Origin: JAAYCI01 sp964371725
GTDB lineage: Bacteria > Bacillota > Clostridia > Oscillospirales > Ruminococcaceae
Reading direction: 5' to 3'
Assembly (NCBI GenBank): GCA_964371725.1
Contig: CAYJNQ010000006.1
Location: 32,956 to 96,955 of the forward strand
Length of the DNA stretch: 64,000 nucleotides
The position numbers were made by a program, and so were the translations under genes. Position 1 is the first letter of the stretch, and each line of letters begins with the position of its first letter. The notes beneath the pieces were generated by a model. The model was given only the letters and a program-made list of their open reading frames with translations. It was not told the origin of the DNA and did not search any database. Below are positions 44,504-53,255 of this stretch, piece after piece.

Positions 44504-45868
44504 CTAACGCTCGTTAAGCGGAATATAGGAGGAGGTTTGTGCCACACTGCGGTAGGCAGGGCGGATGATTCTGCTGGAGTTGATGAGCTCCTCAATGCGG
44601 TGCGCACTCCACCCGGCAATGCGTGCAATGGCGAAAATAGGGGTATACAGCTCGGTTGGCAAATTCAACATCTCATAGACGAAACCGCTGTAAAAATCGA
44701 TGTTGGCCGATACACCTTTGAACATACGGCGCTCTTCGGCGATGATATCGGGCGCGAGACGCGCCACGGTGGCATAGAGCTCATATTCCTCGCTACGGCC
44801 TTTTTCGGCGCTCAAATCGCGCACAAAGCTTTCAAAAATTTGGGCGCGTGGGTCGCTGAGAGAATACACGGCGTGGCCGATGCCGTAAATGAGGCCCGAG
44901 CAGTCGAACGCCTCTTTGTGAAGCAATTTTTTCAAATACTCGGAAATGGCATCTTCGTCTTTCCAATCTTTTACATTTTGTTGTAAATCGGCCATCATTT
45001 GGCACACTCGAATGTTGGCACCACCGTGTTTTGGGCCCTTTAAGCTGCCCAAAGCGGCTGCCATGGCGCTGTAGGTATCGGTGCCGGAAGAAGAGACCAC
45101 GTGCACCGTGAACGATGAGTTGTTGCCGCCGCCGTGTTCTGCGTGCAAAACCAGAGCCAAATCCAAAATGCGTGCCTCAAATGGGGTATATTGCTGGTCC
45201 GGGCGAAGCATATGCAGGATGTTTTCGGCAAGGGAAAGTGTGGGGTCCGGCTGGTGGATTACCAAACTTTTGTTCAGCTCGTAGTGGTTGTAGGCCTGGT
45301 ATCCGTAAACGGCGAGCAGGGGGAATTTGGCGATGAGTTTCAGGCATTGGCGCAACACATTGGGAATGGAGGTGTCGTCCGGGTTTTCATCGTAATAATA
45401 CAACATGAGCACACTGCGGGCAAGTGCGTTCATCATGTCGCGGCTGGGGGCTTTCATAATGATGTCACGTGTGAATGAGGGGGGCAAGTTGCATTCATCC
45501 AAAAGAAGCTCGGAGAACGCTTTCAACTCCTCCTGTTTGGGCAGATGGCCAAACAGTAAGAGGTAGATGGTTTCTTCAAAACCGAAGCGGTCTTCCTTTA
45601 AAAAACCACCCACAATCTCCTCAATGTTGATGCCTTGGTAATAGAGCTGCCCATGCATGGGCTCTTCTACACCATTCACAATACGCTTTGCGGTTACCTT
45701 GGAGATGTTGGTTAGGCCCGTGAGTACACCGTTTCCGTTTGGGTCGCGTAGGCCGCGAAAAACTTTATACTCGCCATAAAGTTCACCGGGAATTGCATTG
45801 GAAACACAAATATCAGCCAGTCGGCGGATTTTGGGGTTCACTTCAAAAACAGCTTGTTCATTGCACAT
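44504..45868 (-). CDS. gltA: Citrate (2-methylcitrate) synthase
   Basis: The 454-residue enzyme condenses acetyl-CoA and oxaloacetate. Active-site residues are visible: LHAEHGGGNNS (His), GPKHGGAN, GIGHAVY (His) and NIDFYSGF (catalytic Asp). It belongs to the longer Clostridia form with an N-terminal segment of about 60 residues. AAAGGAG precedes the ATG. No other TCA-cycle gene is nearby. The leader carries an inverted repeat next to the promoter, which suggests repression control. Confidence 0.93.
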   Translation of the reverse strand: MCNEQAVFEVNPKIRRLADICVSNAIPGELYGEYKVFRGLRDPNGNGVLTGLTNISKVTAKRIVNGVEEPMHGQLYYQGINIEEIVGGFLKEDRFGFEETIYLLLFGHLPKQEELKAFSELLLDECNLPPSFTRDIIMKAPSRDMMNALARSVLMLYYYDENPDDTSIPNVLRQCLKLIAKFPLLAVYGYQAYNHYELNKSLVIHQPDPTLSLAENILHMLRPDQQYTPFEARILDLALVLHAEHGGGNNSSFTVHVVSSSGTDTYSAMAAALGSLKGPKHGGANIRVCQMMADLQQNVKDWKDEDAISEYLKKLLHKEAFDCSGLIYGIGHAVYSLSDPRAQIFESFVRDLSAEKGRSEEYELYATVARLAPDIIAEERRMFKGVSANIDFYSGFVYEMLNLPTELYTPIFAIARIAGWSAHRIEELINSSRIIRPAYRSVAQTSSYIPLNER

Positions 45869-45953
45869 CTTGTTTTGTCTCCTTTCGGTTTATCCCATCG
45901 TTTCACAAAAGGGCAGAAGAGCAGCCGGCCTTTTGTTCGGAATGCTTTAAAAG

Positions 45954-45980
45954 ATACCCAATCCGAGTATGATTGGGTAT
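45954..45980 (-). promoter_or_regulatory. Inverted repeat in the gltA leader
   Basis: ATACCCAATC (45954-45963), 7 bases, GATTGGGTAT (45971-45980). It lies right at the expected transcription start, so it could be an operator or an mRNA hairpin. Confidence 0.55.
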
Positions 45981-45988
45981 ATTACTGT

Positions 45989-46016
45989 ATTATAGCACAA
46001 AATCTGTTCTTTACAA
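45989..46016 (-). promoter_or_regulatory. gltA promoter
   Basis: Minus strand: TTGTAA (46011-46016), 16 bases, extended -10 TGCTATAAT (TATAAT at 45989-45994). Confidence 0.65.
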
Positions 46017-46017
46017 T

Positions 46018-46232
46018 ATTAATTTTTGATAAAATTAGGCAAAATTTTTAAAAACGGAAGTTTGGCTTACTTTGGGTGTAAACAAAACCCCGAAGAAAAC
46101 ATGAAAAAATTGATTTACAAATGGCAGAGGCGTATACTGAAAAGGGTTGTTTCATGCCCAAGCCATGAAAGTGGATTTGTGTTGTAAAATGCAACAACAG
46201 AAAAAGGGCTTGTTTTGTCATCGCTTCCACTT
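46018..46232. other. Intergenic stretch with no supported gene
   Basis: A 28-codon frame begins ATGAAAAAATTG near 46100 but has no ribosome site or similarity. Nothing else is seen between gltA and the HAD gene terminator. Confidence 0.5.
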
Positions 46233-46278
46233 GCAAAAAAAATGGCAAGACCGCCCCGGGTGCAGGGCCGTCTTGCCA
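46233..46278 (-). terminator. Terminator of the HAD hydrolase gene
   Basis: On the minus strand TGGCAAGACGGCCC pairs with GGGCGGTCTTGCCA, followed by eight Ts. Confidence 0.9.
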
Positions 46279-46289
46279 CAGCAAGAAAA

Positions 46290-47117
46290 TTACAGTAGAA
46301 AATGCGTGTAGATCGCCGTGGCAAGCCCGGATTGAGAGGCAGGCGGGCAGGTGGCGTCGGCCGCTTGCCGAACAGGATTCCTGGCACTGCCCATGGCAAC
46401 GCCAAGGCCGGCTGCTTGTAGCATTTGAATGTCATTGTCGCTGTCGCCAATGGCCATGACATCTTGCATCGGAACCGAGAGGTGCTCGGCCAAAAACCTG
46501 AGAGCGGCGCCTTTGTGGGCGTTGCGTGTGTTGATTTCCAAGTTGAGGCCCATGGAGCTGCTTATAAACAAGTCCTCTCGCACACTGAGCTGTGTGCGCA
46601 CCTTGTCGCGAATGGCTTCACTTGCATAGTTGGCGTTCACCTTTTCCACAAGCGTGTTTTGGTTTTGCAAAAGCAGGTTTAAGTCCTTTACAAAATGGCG
46701 CGAATTGCGTAGGTATTCCAAGGTGGCCGGTGTAACAACCTCTTTCAAAAAATCCACCGAAGAGGTGGGGGTGTAGCTGGCATCATTCAGAAAAATGCTG
46801 ATAAAACACGGTTCCAGTTCAAGCTCTTTCACAAGGCAAAGTGCGGTTTGGTTGTCGAAACATTGGCTGAGCAAAACCTCATTTTTTTGTAAATCGTGCA
46901 CTTTTGCGCCGTTTGCCGTGATGACATAGCGCACATTCGGCAGGGCGAAAATTTCTTTGGGGATGCCGTTTAAAACACGCCCGGTCGTGGGCACCAGGTG
47001 ACAGCCACTCAACGAGGCAAGGCGCAAGGCTTCCTGCACGCTTTCACGCAAGTGTTTTTGCTCGTCCAAAGCGGTGTCGTCTAAATCAAAGGCCAAGATG
47101 GAGAATTTTTTTTTCAT
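46290..47117 (-). CDS. Cof-type HAD-IIB sugar phosphatase
   Basis: The 275-residue haloacid dehalogenase hydrolase has motif I AFDLDDTALDE, motif II near TTGRVL, and motifs III/IV with GDSDNDIQMLQAAG preceded by KGAALRFLAEHL. The type IIB cap (about 85-190) fits the Cof family, which dephosphorylates sugar phosphates or flavin/pyridoxal compounds. AAAGGA precedes the ATG. The substrate is unknown. It is divergent from exoA. Confidence 0.9.
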   Translation of the reverse strand: MKKKFSILAFDLDDTALDEQKHLRESVQEALRLASLSGCHLVPTTGRVLNGIPKEIFALPNVRYVITANGAKVHDLQKNEVLLSQCFDNQTALCLVKELELEPCFISIFLNDASYTPTSSVDFLKEVVTPATLEYLRNSRHFVKDLNLLLQNQNTLVEKVNANYASEAIRDKVRTQLSVREDLFISSSMGLNLEINTRNAHKGAALRFLAEHLSVPMQDVMAIGDSDNDIQMLQAAGLGVAMGSARNPVRQAADATCPPASQSGLATAIYTHFLL

Positions 47118-47197
47118 GAAAGATTCCTTTGCGGTATATGCGCCAGCTTAGGCTGCACGCGGTATGGCTGAATAAAAAAGAGAAAGTGGGTTGTTGT

Positions 47198-47953
47198 ATG
47201 CGGTGTATCAGTTGGAATGTGAATGGATTTCGGGCTGTGTTGAAAAAGGGATTTGAAAATGCCTTCGAGGATTTGGATGCGGATGTTTTTTGCATTCAGG
47301 AAACCAAAATGCAACCGGGCCAGGCAGAATTTTCGCCGAAGGGATATCATCAATACTGGAACAGTGCCGAAAAAAAAGGCTATTCCGGCACGGCTGTGTT
47401 TTCTAAAACAGAGCCAAAATCGGTGGTGTTTGGGCTTGGCATTCCCGAACACGATTTAGAAGGGCGCGTCATCACGGCCGAGTATGAATCTTTTATACTT
47501 GTGAATGTGTATACACCAAATGCACAGCCCGAGCTTGCACGCATTGCCTACAGAGAACACTGGGAGGATGATTTGCGCGCACATCTCATGCGCATGGACG
47601 AGAAAAAACCGGTGGTGTATTGTGGCGATTTGAATGTGGCGCACAACCCCATCGACCTAAAACATCCCGGACCAAACAAGGGGAAACCCGGATTTTCAGA
47701 CGAGGAACGCACAAAATTTACGCGCCTGCTCGGCAGTGGCTTTTCCGATAGTTTTCGCGCCTTGTATCCCGATAAAACAGATGCCTACACCTGGTGGAGC
47801 TACCGCGCCAATGCAAGGGCAAACAACGTGGGCTGGAGAATTGATTACTTTGTGGTGTCGACACGGCTTATGGAAAAGGTGGAAGACAGCCTGATATTTC
47901 CACAAATTGAAGGCAGCGACCACTGCCCCGTGGGTTTAGAGCTCTGCCTATAA
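47198..47953 (+). CDS. Exodeoxyribonuclease III (ExoA type)
   Basis: The 251-residue AP endonuclease/3' exonuclease acts in base excision repair. Motifs are SWNVNGFRAVL, CIQETKMQ (metal Glu), YCGDLNVAHNPIDL (Asp/Asn), WWSYRANARANNVGWRIDYF and GSDHCPVGL (catalytic His). The start at 47198 gives normal family length; the upstream part of the frame has no similarity. The ribosome site (AAAGTGGG) is weak. Its stop is only 4 bases from the convergent phosphatase gene. Confidence 0.94.
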   Translation: MRCISWNVNGFRAVLKKGFENAFEDLDADVFCIQETKMQPGQAEFSPKGYHQYWNSAEKKGYSGTAVFSKTEPKSVVFGLGIPEHDLEGRVITAEYESFILVNVYTPNAQPELARIAYREHWEDDLRAHLMRMDEKKPVVYCGDLNVAHNPIDLKHPGPNKGKPGFSDEERTKFTRLLGSGFSDSFRALYPDKTDAYTWWSYRANARANNVGWRIDYFVVSTRLMEKVEDSLIFPQIEGSDHCPVGLELCL

Positions 47954-47957
47954 AAAC

Positions 47958-48704
47958 CTATGAATAAACAAATTTTTGAAGCAGGCGTTGCAGCTCTACC
48001 TCGGTGACACCGATGGAGGCGAGGTAGCTGTGGATACCGCCGCGGTTTTCCGAGAGATGCCGCAACACGCGCCACATGCTTTTGGCATGGCTGCGGGTGC
48101 GATAGGGGTGCTCGGCCTCCGGAAGGTTCTTTTCCTGTGCGTTTAAAAGGAAGGCGGAAAATACCTCGTGCATATAAATTTCAGTGACGGCATAATCGGC
48201 CACAATGTCTTCTTCGTTTACACCGGCCAAAGCCAAAAGCAACATGGAAACCACTCCGGTGCGGTCTTTTCCAACCGCACAATGATAGAGTGCGCCGCCT
48301 TCGGCGTTGGCCAAAATGCGCAGAATTTCGGCCAAATGTTCGCCGGAATGTTCAAGCAAGCGGATGTACAGCCCGGCCATGGAGCCGGGGGTATCACCTT
48401 CATAATCGGCCGTTTCAAGCACGTCAGAAAGCGAAATGTGGTGGTTTGAGAACTGTGCATGGGCGCACAGCTTGGAAGGGGCCTCCTCGCGCTCATCGTC
48501 GCCGCGCAAATCAATGGCGGTGCGAATGCCGTAGTTTTGCAGGGTTTGTATGTCTTGCTCTGTAAGGGAAAAAGGGTTGTCTGAGCGCAAAAAAACGCCA
48601 AAACGTGTGGCGCCTAAGCGGCAGGGGAAGCCACCCAGGTCGCGGGTGTTGTGCGTTCCCACAAGGGGCAAACGCCGCAGGGGCGTGGGAAAATCTTTCA
48701 TCAT
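47958..48704 (-). CDS. Tyrosine-protein phosphatase (Y_phosphatase3)
   Basis: About 248 residues. The signature LYHCAVGKDRTGV contains the HCx5R catalytic loop, and NTRDLGGFPCR with LRSDN near the N-terminus marks the bacterial MptpB/IphP-type family, which can act on phosphotyrosine and phosphoinositides. There is no signal peptide. AAAGG precedes an ATG ATG doublet at 48704. nnrD lies 38 bases upstream in the same orientation, so they may be co-transcribed. Confidence 0.88.
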   Translation of the reverse strand: MMKDFPTPLRRLPLVGTHNTRDLGGFPCRLGATRFGVFLRSDNPFSLTEQDIQTLQNYGIRTAIDLRGDDEREEAPSKLCAHAQFSNHHISLSDVLETADYEGDTPGSMAGLYIRLLEHSGEHLAEILRILANAEGGALYHCAVGKDRTGVVSMLLLALAGVNEEDIVADYAVTEIYMHEVFSAFLLNAQEKNLPEAEHPYRTRSHAKSMWRVLRHLSENRGGIHSYLASIGVTEVELQRLLQKFVYS

Positions 48705-48742
48705 AGACGCCTTTCTTTGCAAAAGTGGGGTGTGGGAAATGT

Positions 48743-49654
48743 TCAGCGGCCCAAAGAGCGCCAAACTTCGGCAAGGCACAAGGGCAAATCGGCCGGTGAC
48801 ATGCCGGCTTCCCCAAACTGTGCGGCCGCAATTTGCCCGGCCTGTGCATGTAAAAACACACCCAGTGCGGCTGCGATATCGGCCGGGAAGCCCTGTGCCA
48901 AAAGCCCTGCAATCACGCCGGCCAGCACATCGCCACTACCGCCTTTGGCAAGCCCGGGGTTTGCAAAGTCTTGCAGCGTAAACAGTTTTTCGTCCGCCGT
49001 GGCAACCAAGGTTTCGTGGCTTTTTAAAACAATGGTGCACTCATGCTTTTGGGCAAACTCTGCCGCTATTTCGGCCGCGTTTTGCGCCAATTCCTCTACG
49101 GGCATGTCCACAAGGCGCGCCATTTCGCCAAGATGCGGTGTCAAAATCAGCGGTACTTTGGTGCGTGAAAGCAACTCTAAAGAGGCCAAGCGAATTTTGG
49201 CATCACTGCCACCGTCCACATGGCCGGCCAAAATATTCAGCGCATCCGCATCCAGCACAATGGGCTGCTTTGCCTTTTGAATCAAAGACAAGAGCCAAAG
49301 TGTGGTTTCGGTTGTGGCGGTGATGCCACAACCGGCTAAAACAGCGGTATGACGTGTTTCTAAAACGGCGGGCAAAGAAACAGGGTCAATGGCACCTGCC
49401 TCGGTTTCTTTTGTGGGAAAAAACATGCAGGCCGGCAGTGTGGCCGCGGCGGCCGCACAAACGGGCTCGGTGGAAGCAAGGCGCACAAGCCCCGTTCCGG
49501 CGCGCAAAGCCGCCGAAACAGACAAAGTGGCGGCACCGCGGTAGCCACGGCTGCCAACCAAAACCAAAAGCGAGCCAAAGGTGCCCTTGTGGGCGTTTCG
49601 CGGGCGACGTGGCAAGTGATGCAAGGCCCATTCTCGATCGATGCGAATTTCCAT
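48743..49654 (-). CDS. nnrD: ADP-dependent NAD(P)H-hydrate dehydratase
   Basis: The enzyme repairs damaged NADHX and NADPHX. The 303-residue protein is the ribokinase-like dehydratase domain alone, without the NnrE epimerase domain that is often fused. Motifs are KGTFGSLLVLVGSRGYRGAA, VLDADALNIL, LTPHLGEMARL and NPGLAKGGSGDVLAG. GGAGG lies ahead of the ATG at 49654. The much longer frame upstream is not coding. Confidence 0.93.
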   Translation of the reverse strand: MEIRIDREWALHHLPRRPRNAHKGTFGSLLVLVGSRGYRGAATLSVSAALRAGTGLVRLASTEPVCAAAAATLPACMFFPTKETEAGAIDPVSLPAVLETRHTAVLAGCGITATTETTLWLLSLIQKAKQPIVLDADALNILAGHVDGGSDAKIRLASLELLSRTKVPLILTPHLGEMARLVDMPVEELAQNAAEIAAEFAQKHECTIVLKSHETLVATADEKLFTLQDFANPGLAKGGSGDVLAGVIAGLLAQGFPADIAAALGVFLHAQAGQIAAAQFGEAGMSPADLPLCLAEVWRSLGR

Positions 49655-49666
49655 ACATTCCTCCAG

Positions 49667-49698
49667 TTGACAGAATACGATTCCTTGCTTATAGTATA
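49667..49698. promoter_or_regulatory. Overlapping divergent promoters
   Basis: Plus strand: TTGACA (49667-49672), 17 bases, TATAGT (49690-49695), for the 49740 gene. Minus strand: extended -10 TGCTATACT using 49693-49698, for nnrD. The two -10 boxes share bases. Confidence 0.7.
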
Positions 49699-49739
49699 GC
49701 ATATTAGAGAGAAAATAAATAGATAAGAGAGGCGAGAAT

Positions 49740-50126
49740 ATGGGTTTGTTCGACGGCTGGCCATTTAAAACCAAAGAACAGGAAGAGAAAGAGCGCCGTG
49801 ATTTTGAAAAACGGGTGTTTCCTTTTGGGATTGAACAAAAAGATGTAGCCATGCATGTTTTGAAGGAAGGGCTCAGCGACAAGCTGAAGGACAAAGAAAA
49901 ATTGTTTGCGTTCATTTGTGCCAAAGATGCCTGCTTGCTTTGCGGTGTGGAAGAGGGGGGCCTTGGCATGGCCGAAGATGCGCTGAAAAAACAAAAGTGG
50001 ATTGGTGAAGAAGACCGAAAATTTATTTATGCGTTTATGCGCCTGGAAATGAGGGCTCCCTCTTTGGAGGAATACCCAACGGCAAACGATGTGCGGGAAC
50101 TGCTGGCGTCGGAGGCGGGTGAGTAA
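49740..50126 (+). CDS. Unknown small cytoplasmic protein
   Basis: The 128-residue, charged, mostly helical protein starts MGLFDGWPFKTKEQEEKERRDF and has two cysteines as DACLLCG near residue 70. It has no signal or membrane segment and matches no family I can name. It has a good promoter of its own and the ribosome site AGAGAGGCGAG. Confidence 0.65.
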   Translation: MGLFDGWPFKTKEQEEKERRDFEKRVFPFGIEQKDVAMHVLKEGLSDKLKDKEKLFAFICAKDACLLCGVEEGGLGMAEDALKKQKWIGEEDRKFIYAFMRLEMRAPSLEEYPTANDVRELLASEAGE

Positions 50127-50317
50127 GACAAAGTTTTATGAAATATTACATGGATTTCACAAAAAAGACGCATTCTAGGCGTAAACTATGAGATATACTA
50201 AAGAAAAACAAGAATCTTTAACAAATTTGTCTATGGATGCGCGATGGGAAATGGGCTATAATGGAAATGTAGTTCGTCATTCAACACGGTTAGAAAACGG
50301 CAAGGAGTCTCGTCTAT

Positions 50318-50806
50318 ATGTGGAAGCCCGAAAATTTAAATTGTTTCAACGAAATTGTTTGCGACATGATGGCCGACGAAGATGTTTTATCCATGGAAGA
50401 GTTACCAAGGCATGGCAAAGAATCCAATTGTTTACACCATAGTTTGGCAGTGGCGTATATGAGTTTTCTGGTTTGCAAGAAAATGAATTGGGACTATAAG
50501 GCGGCGGCTCGCGCGGGCCTTTTGCATGATTTTGCGCTTGGAGAATGGGAAAGGGAAAACAGAAGTGTTCAGCGCTTGTGGAAACACCCACACAAAGCCT
50601 TGCAAAACGCACAAAACAAGTATGCACTTTCGCAAAAAGAAGAAGACATCATTGTGAAGCATATGTGGCCTTTAACAAGGCAGCTTCCAAGGCACAGGGA
50701 ATCGTATGTGGTTTGTTTTGCCGATAAGCTGTGCGCCCTTATGGAAATGTGCCATTTACACAAACCGCAAAAGGTAAGGGAAAATCTAGTGGCCGGCCTT
50801 GGGTAG
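50318..50806 (+). CDS. HD-domain phosphohydrolase-like protein
   Basis: The 162-residue protein has HHSLAVAYMSFLVCKK, then GLLHDFALGEW (the His-Asp pair) and, later, HMWPLT and FADKLCALMEM, matching the HD superfamily metal-site order H...HD...H...D. Such proteins hydrolyse phosphate esters; the substrate is unknown. AAGGAG lies 12 bases ahead of the ATG. The 190-base gap before it holds no other gene. Confidence 0.8.
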   Translation: MWKPENLNCFNEIVCDMMADEDVLSMEELPRHGKESNCLHHSLAVAYMSFLVCKKMNWDYKAAARAGLLHDFALGEWERENRSVQRLWKHPHKALQNAQNKYALSQKEEDIIVKHMWPLTRQLPRHRESYVVCFADKLCALMEMCHLHKPQKVRENLVAGLG

Positions 50807-50839
50807 AAAGAACGAAGGCGTGGTACAAAAACTCAACAC

Positions 50840-50885
50840 AATAAAGAGGCTGTTTCAAAAGGTATTTTGAAACAGCCTCTTTATT
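50840..50885. terminator. Bidirectional terminator (GGCTGTTTCAA family)
   Basis: A 21-bp perfect stem (50840-50860 with 50865-50885) carries the core AAAGAGGCTGTTTCAAAA and a GGTA loop, between convergent genes. Confidence 0.9.
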
Positions 50886-50899
50886 GTAAAAATGGCCTG

Positions 50900-51187
50900 T
50901 TAGCCGTCGTCATTTTCCTGCTTTGAAAGGACCGATAGAGTGCGATGGAGCTCAAAGTTCATGTGCATCACTTGCCCGGCAAGATTTTGCAAATCAAAAT
51001 CCAAACCGCTGTGCAGTTGCACTACATCACTGTTGTGGTGCCGAGCGCTTTCGGAAGAAACCTTGGAGGTTCCGTGCACCCCTTGCGCAAGCAGTTTGGC
51101 AAAACCATCCTCTTCATGGCCTTGCCGGTTGTGCGTGCGTCCCTTTTGGTTGTTTGTCGATGTGATAGGCGGAATACTGTAATTCAT
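50900..51187 (-). CDS. Unknown 95-residue protein
   Basis: The N-terminal half is rich in Gln, His, Ser and Gly and probably disordered. The C-terminal part (about 65-90; DLQNLAGQVMHMNFELHRTL) looks helical. GGGAGGTGA lies ahead of the ATG, supporting translation. No family is recognised and no promoter is clear. The gene is flanked by one of the repeated terminators. Confidence 0.55.
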   Translation of the reverse strand: MNYSIPPITSTNNQKGRTHNRQGHEEDGFAKLLAQGVHGTSKVSSESARHHNSDVVQLHSGLDFDLQNLAGQVMHMNFELHRTLSVLSKQENDDG

Positions 51188-51400
51188 GCGAGCTCACCTC
51201 CCTCTGTATTGTAATATATCGAGCAAAACCAATAAAACTTTAGAATATTTAGAATAAATTTTAAACAAAAATAGGGTGTTATAGATAAACTCTATGGCGA
51301 ACCCCCGTTGCATTTGAATTCCCAATTGGTGATTTGGGAAAATTTTTGTTATCATCAATATCATCGGATTCAAGTATAGCGTAAGAAAAGGGGCATGAGG

Positions 51401-52312
51401 ATGAAAAAGATGAGAATGGTATGGGTGCTGGTTTTGGCGCTTGCACTGGCGGGCTGCAGCACGGGGGGGCAGGTTGATTATGAAGCACCTGTTTTCGAGG
51501 GTACATACATGGTGTCGCCCGAGTATGTGCGGGAAAATTTAGATGATATTGTGCTGATTGATGCACGGGGAGAGGCCGCAGAAGGCGAAACCATTGAAGG
51601 CGCTACAATTTTGGCTTGGCAAACCTTGGCCACCTGTGAAGATGGTGCCCCCGGGGATGAAAATTGGGGTGTGATTCTGGATACAGAGCGCTTGAGCGAA
51701 CGCTTGAGTGAGCAGGGAATTGACCCGAGCAAGGAGATTGTGCTGTTTGCCTCCTCTCAAAACGGTTGGGGTGACGATGGGCGCATCGCGTGGGAGCTAT
51801 TGGCCGCGGGGTATGAGAATGTGAAGCTTGTAGACGGCGGTTTTGATATGCTAAAGGCGGCGGGCCTTGCCACACAAAGCGAGGGAACCGTGTATGAGCC
51901 TGTGGAAGTGACAGTGGAGACAATTGATGAAGAGCATGCTATCAACACGGATGAGCTTTTGGATATTTACGATGATGTGACGATTGTGGATGTGCGTGCG
52001 TTAGACGAATATGAGGGCGCCACTTTGTATGGGGAAGCGAATGGGGGGCATTTGCCCGGTGCCATTCACATCGAATTTGCCGACCTGTTTCAAGAAAACG
52101 GCAACTTAAAGCCGAATGCCGAAATTGAAGCCATGTTCAGCGAGGCGGGCCTTTCCAAAGATGACCATATCGTTACCTATTGCACGGCCGGCATCCGTTC
52201 GGCCTATATGCAACTCGTGATGGATATGTTGGGCTATGAAACGGTTGAGAATTATGATGAATCTTTTTACAGATGGAGTGCTTCACAGGAAGTGGAGGAA
52301 TCGGGTGAATAA
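51401..52312 (+). CDS. Rhodanese-type sulfurtransferase lipoprotein
   Basis: The 303-residue protein has a lipoprotein signal peptide with lipobox LALAGC (Cys near 20) and two rhodanese domains. The first is degenerate: its loop reads FASSQNGWGDD with no Cys. The second is catalytic with TYCTAGIRS. It should transfer sulfane sulfur outside the membrane. The ATG at 51401 is preferred over 51395, because AAAGGGG is 7 bases from the former and 1 base from the latter. A TVP38 gene overlaps its stop. Confidence 0.88.
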   Translation: MKKMRMVWVLVLALALAGCSTGGQVDYEAPVFEGTYMVSPEYVRENLDDIVLIDARGEAAEGETIEGATILAWQTLATCEDGAPGDENWGVILDTERLSERLSEQGIDPSKEIVLFASSQNGWGDDGRIAWELLAAGYENVKLVDGGFDMLKAAGLATQSEGTVYEPVEVTVETIDEEHAINTDELLDIYDDVTIVDVRALDEYEGATLYGEANGGHLPGAIHIEFADLFQENGNLKPNAEIEAMFSEAGLSKDDHIVTYCTAGIRSAYMQLVMDMLGYETVENYDESFYRWSASQEVEESGE

Positions 52313-53025
52313 TGAATAAGAGAAATGCGACAAAATGGGCCAGGATTGGGTTGCTTGCGGTGTTTGTCATAGCTTTGGCGTGCTATTTTTTGGTTCCGCG
52401 TTTCAATTCTGAAATGAATCGCGTTTTCATGATATTTAGCTCGCTCAGTGTGGAAAATGTGATTGGGTTTATTCGCTCTTTCGGCGTGTGGGCGGTTGTG
52501 GTGTCGTTTTTGCTCATGGTGTTTCAATCGGTGGCAGCGCCTTTACCGGCATTTTTAATCACATTTGCAAATGCGGCCGTCTTTGGCTGGTGGCAAGGAG
52601 CCATCTTATCTTGGAGCAGTGCCATGGTGGGCGCTGTTGTGTGCTTTTATATCGCGCGCATTGCCGGAAGGGAAGCTGTTGAAAAATTGACCTCTAAATT
52701 TGCGATGAGCAGTGTGGATGGCTATTTTGAAAAATACGGCAAACACACCATTCTCATATGCAGACTTCTTCCTTTTGTATCGTTCGATTTTGTAAGTTAT
52801 GCGGCCGGTCTCACCGCCATGGGGCTTGTGCCCTTTGTGGTGGCCACGGGTGTGGGGCAGTTGCCGGCAACCATTGTATATTCTTATGTGGGTGGCATGC
52901 TCACCGGCAGCACACAGGTTGTGGTAACAGCGCTTTTGATTGTTTTTGCTTTGGTTACGTTCATTGTGCTGTTCAAAAAGATCTACGAAGACAGAATGAA
53001 AAAGAAAAATTTTGAAAAAGAATAA
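52312..53025 (+). CDS. TVP38/TMEM64 (DedA-like) membrane protein
   Basis: The 237-residue protein has about five or six membrane segments and the SNARE-associated/VTT domain: FQSVAAPLPAFLITFANAAVFGWWQGAILSW, then the conserved RLLPFVSFDFVSYAAGLT (both listed as separate segments). Members are linked to lipid scrambling or small-solute transport. It overlaps the rhodanese gene by one base (TAATG), and the pairing of these two families recurs in bacteria (for example ydjX/Z with ynjE). Confidence 0.88.
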   Translation: MNKRNATKWARIGLLAVFVIALACYFLVPRFNSEMNRVFMIFSSLSVENVIGFIRSFGVWAVVVSFLLMVFQSVAAPLPAFLITFANAAVFGWWQGAILSWSSAMVGAVVCFYIARIAGREAVEKLTSKFAMSSVDGYFEKYGKHTILICRLLPFVSFDFVSYAAGLTAMGLVPFVVATGVGQLPATIVYSYVGGMLTGSTQVVVTALLIVFALVTFIVLFKKIYEDRMKKKNFEKE

Positions 53026-53210
53026 TACTTGCGTGGGCACCATCTAAAACGGAGCTCTGAAAAACAAAGGCTTCATAAAAACGAGAGCAAAATTTCTGCT
53101 TGATAAAACAAAAAGCGCAAGCGACACGGTGTGTGTTGAGGAGCGTTTTTGCGAAGTATGACGGAAATTTTGCCGTGGTTTTTTGTGAAGGCGACTTTGC
53201 CAACAACGCC

Positions 53211-53255
53211 AAAACGGGCTGTTTCAAAAACATCTTGAAACAGCCCGTTTTTTCT
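53211..53255. terminator. Bidirectional terminator (GGCTGTTTCAA family)
   Basis: A 17-bp stem AAAACGGGCTGTTTCAA (53211-53227) pairs with its complement (53235-53251), followed by TTCTT, between convergent genes. Confidence 0.9.

Noticed and set aside
46100..46190. 28-codon plus-strand frame starting ATGAAAAAATTG
   Set aside because: No ribosome site, no promoter and no similarity.
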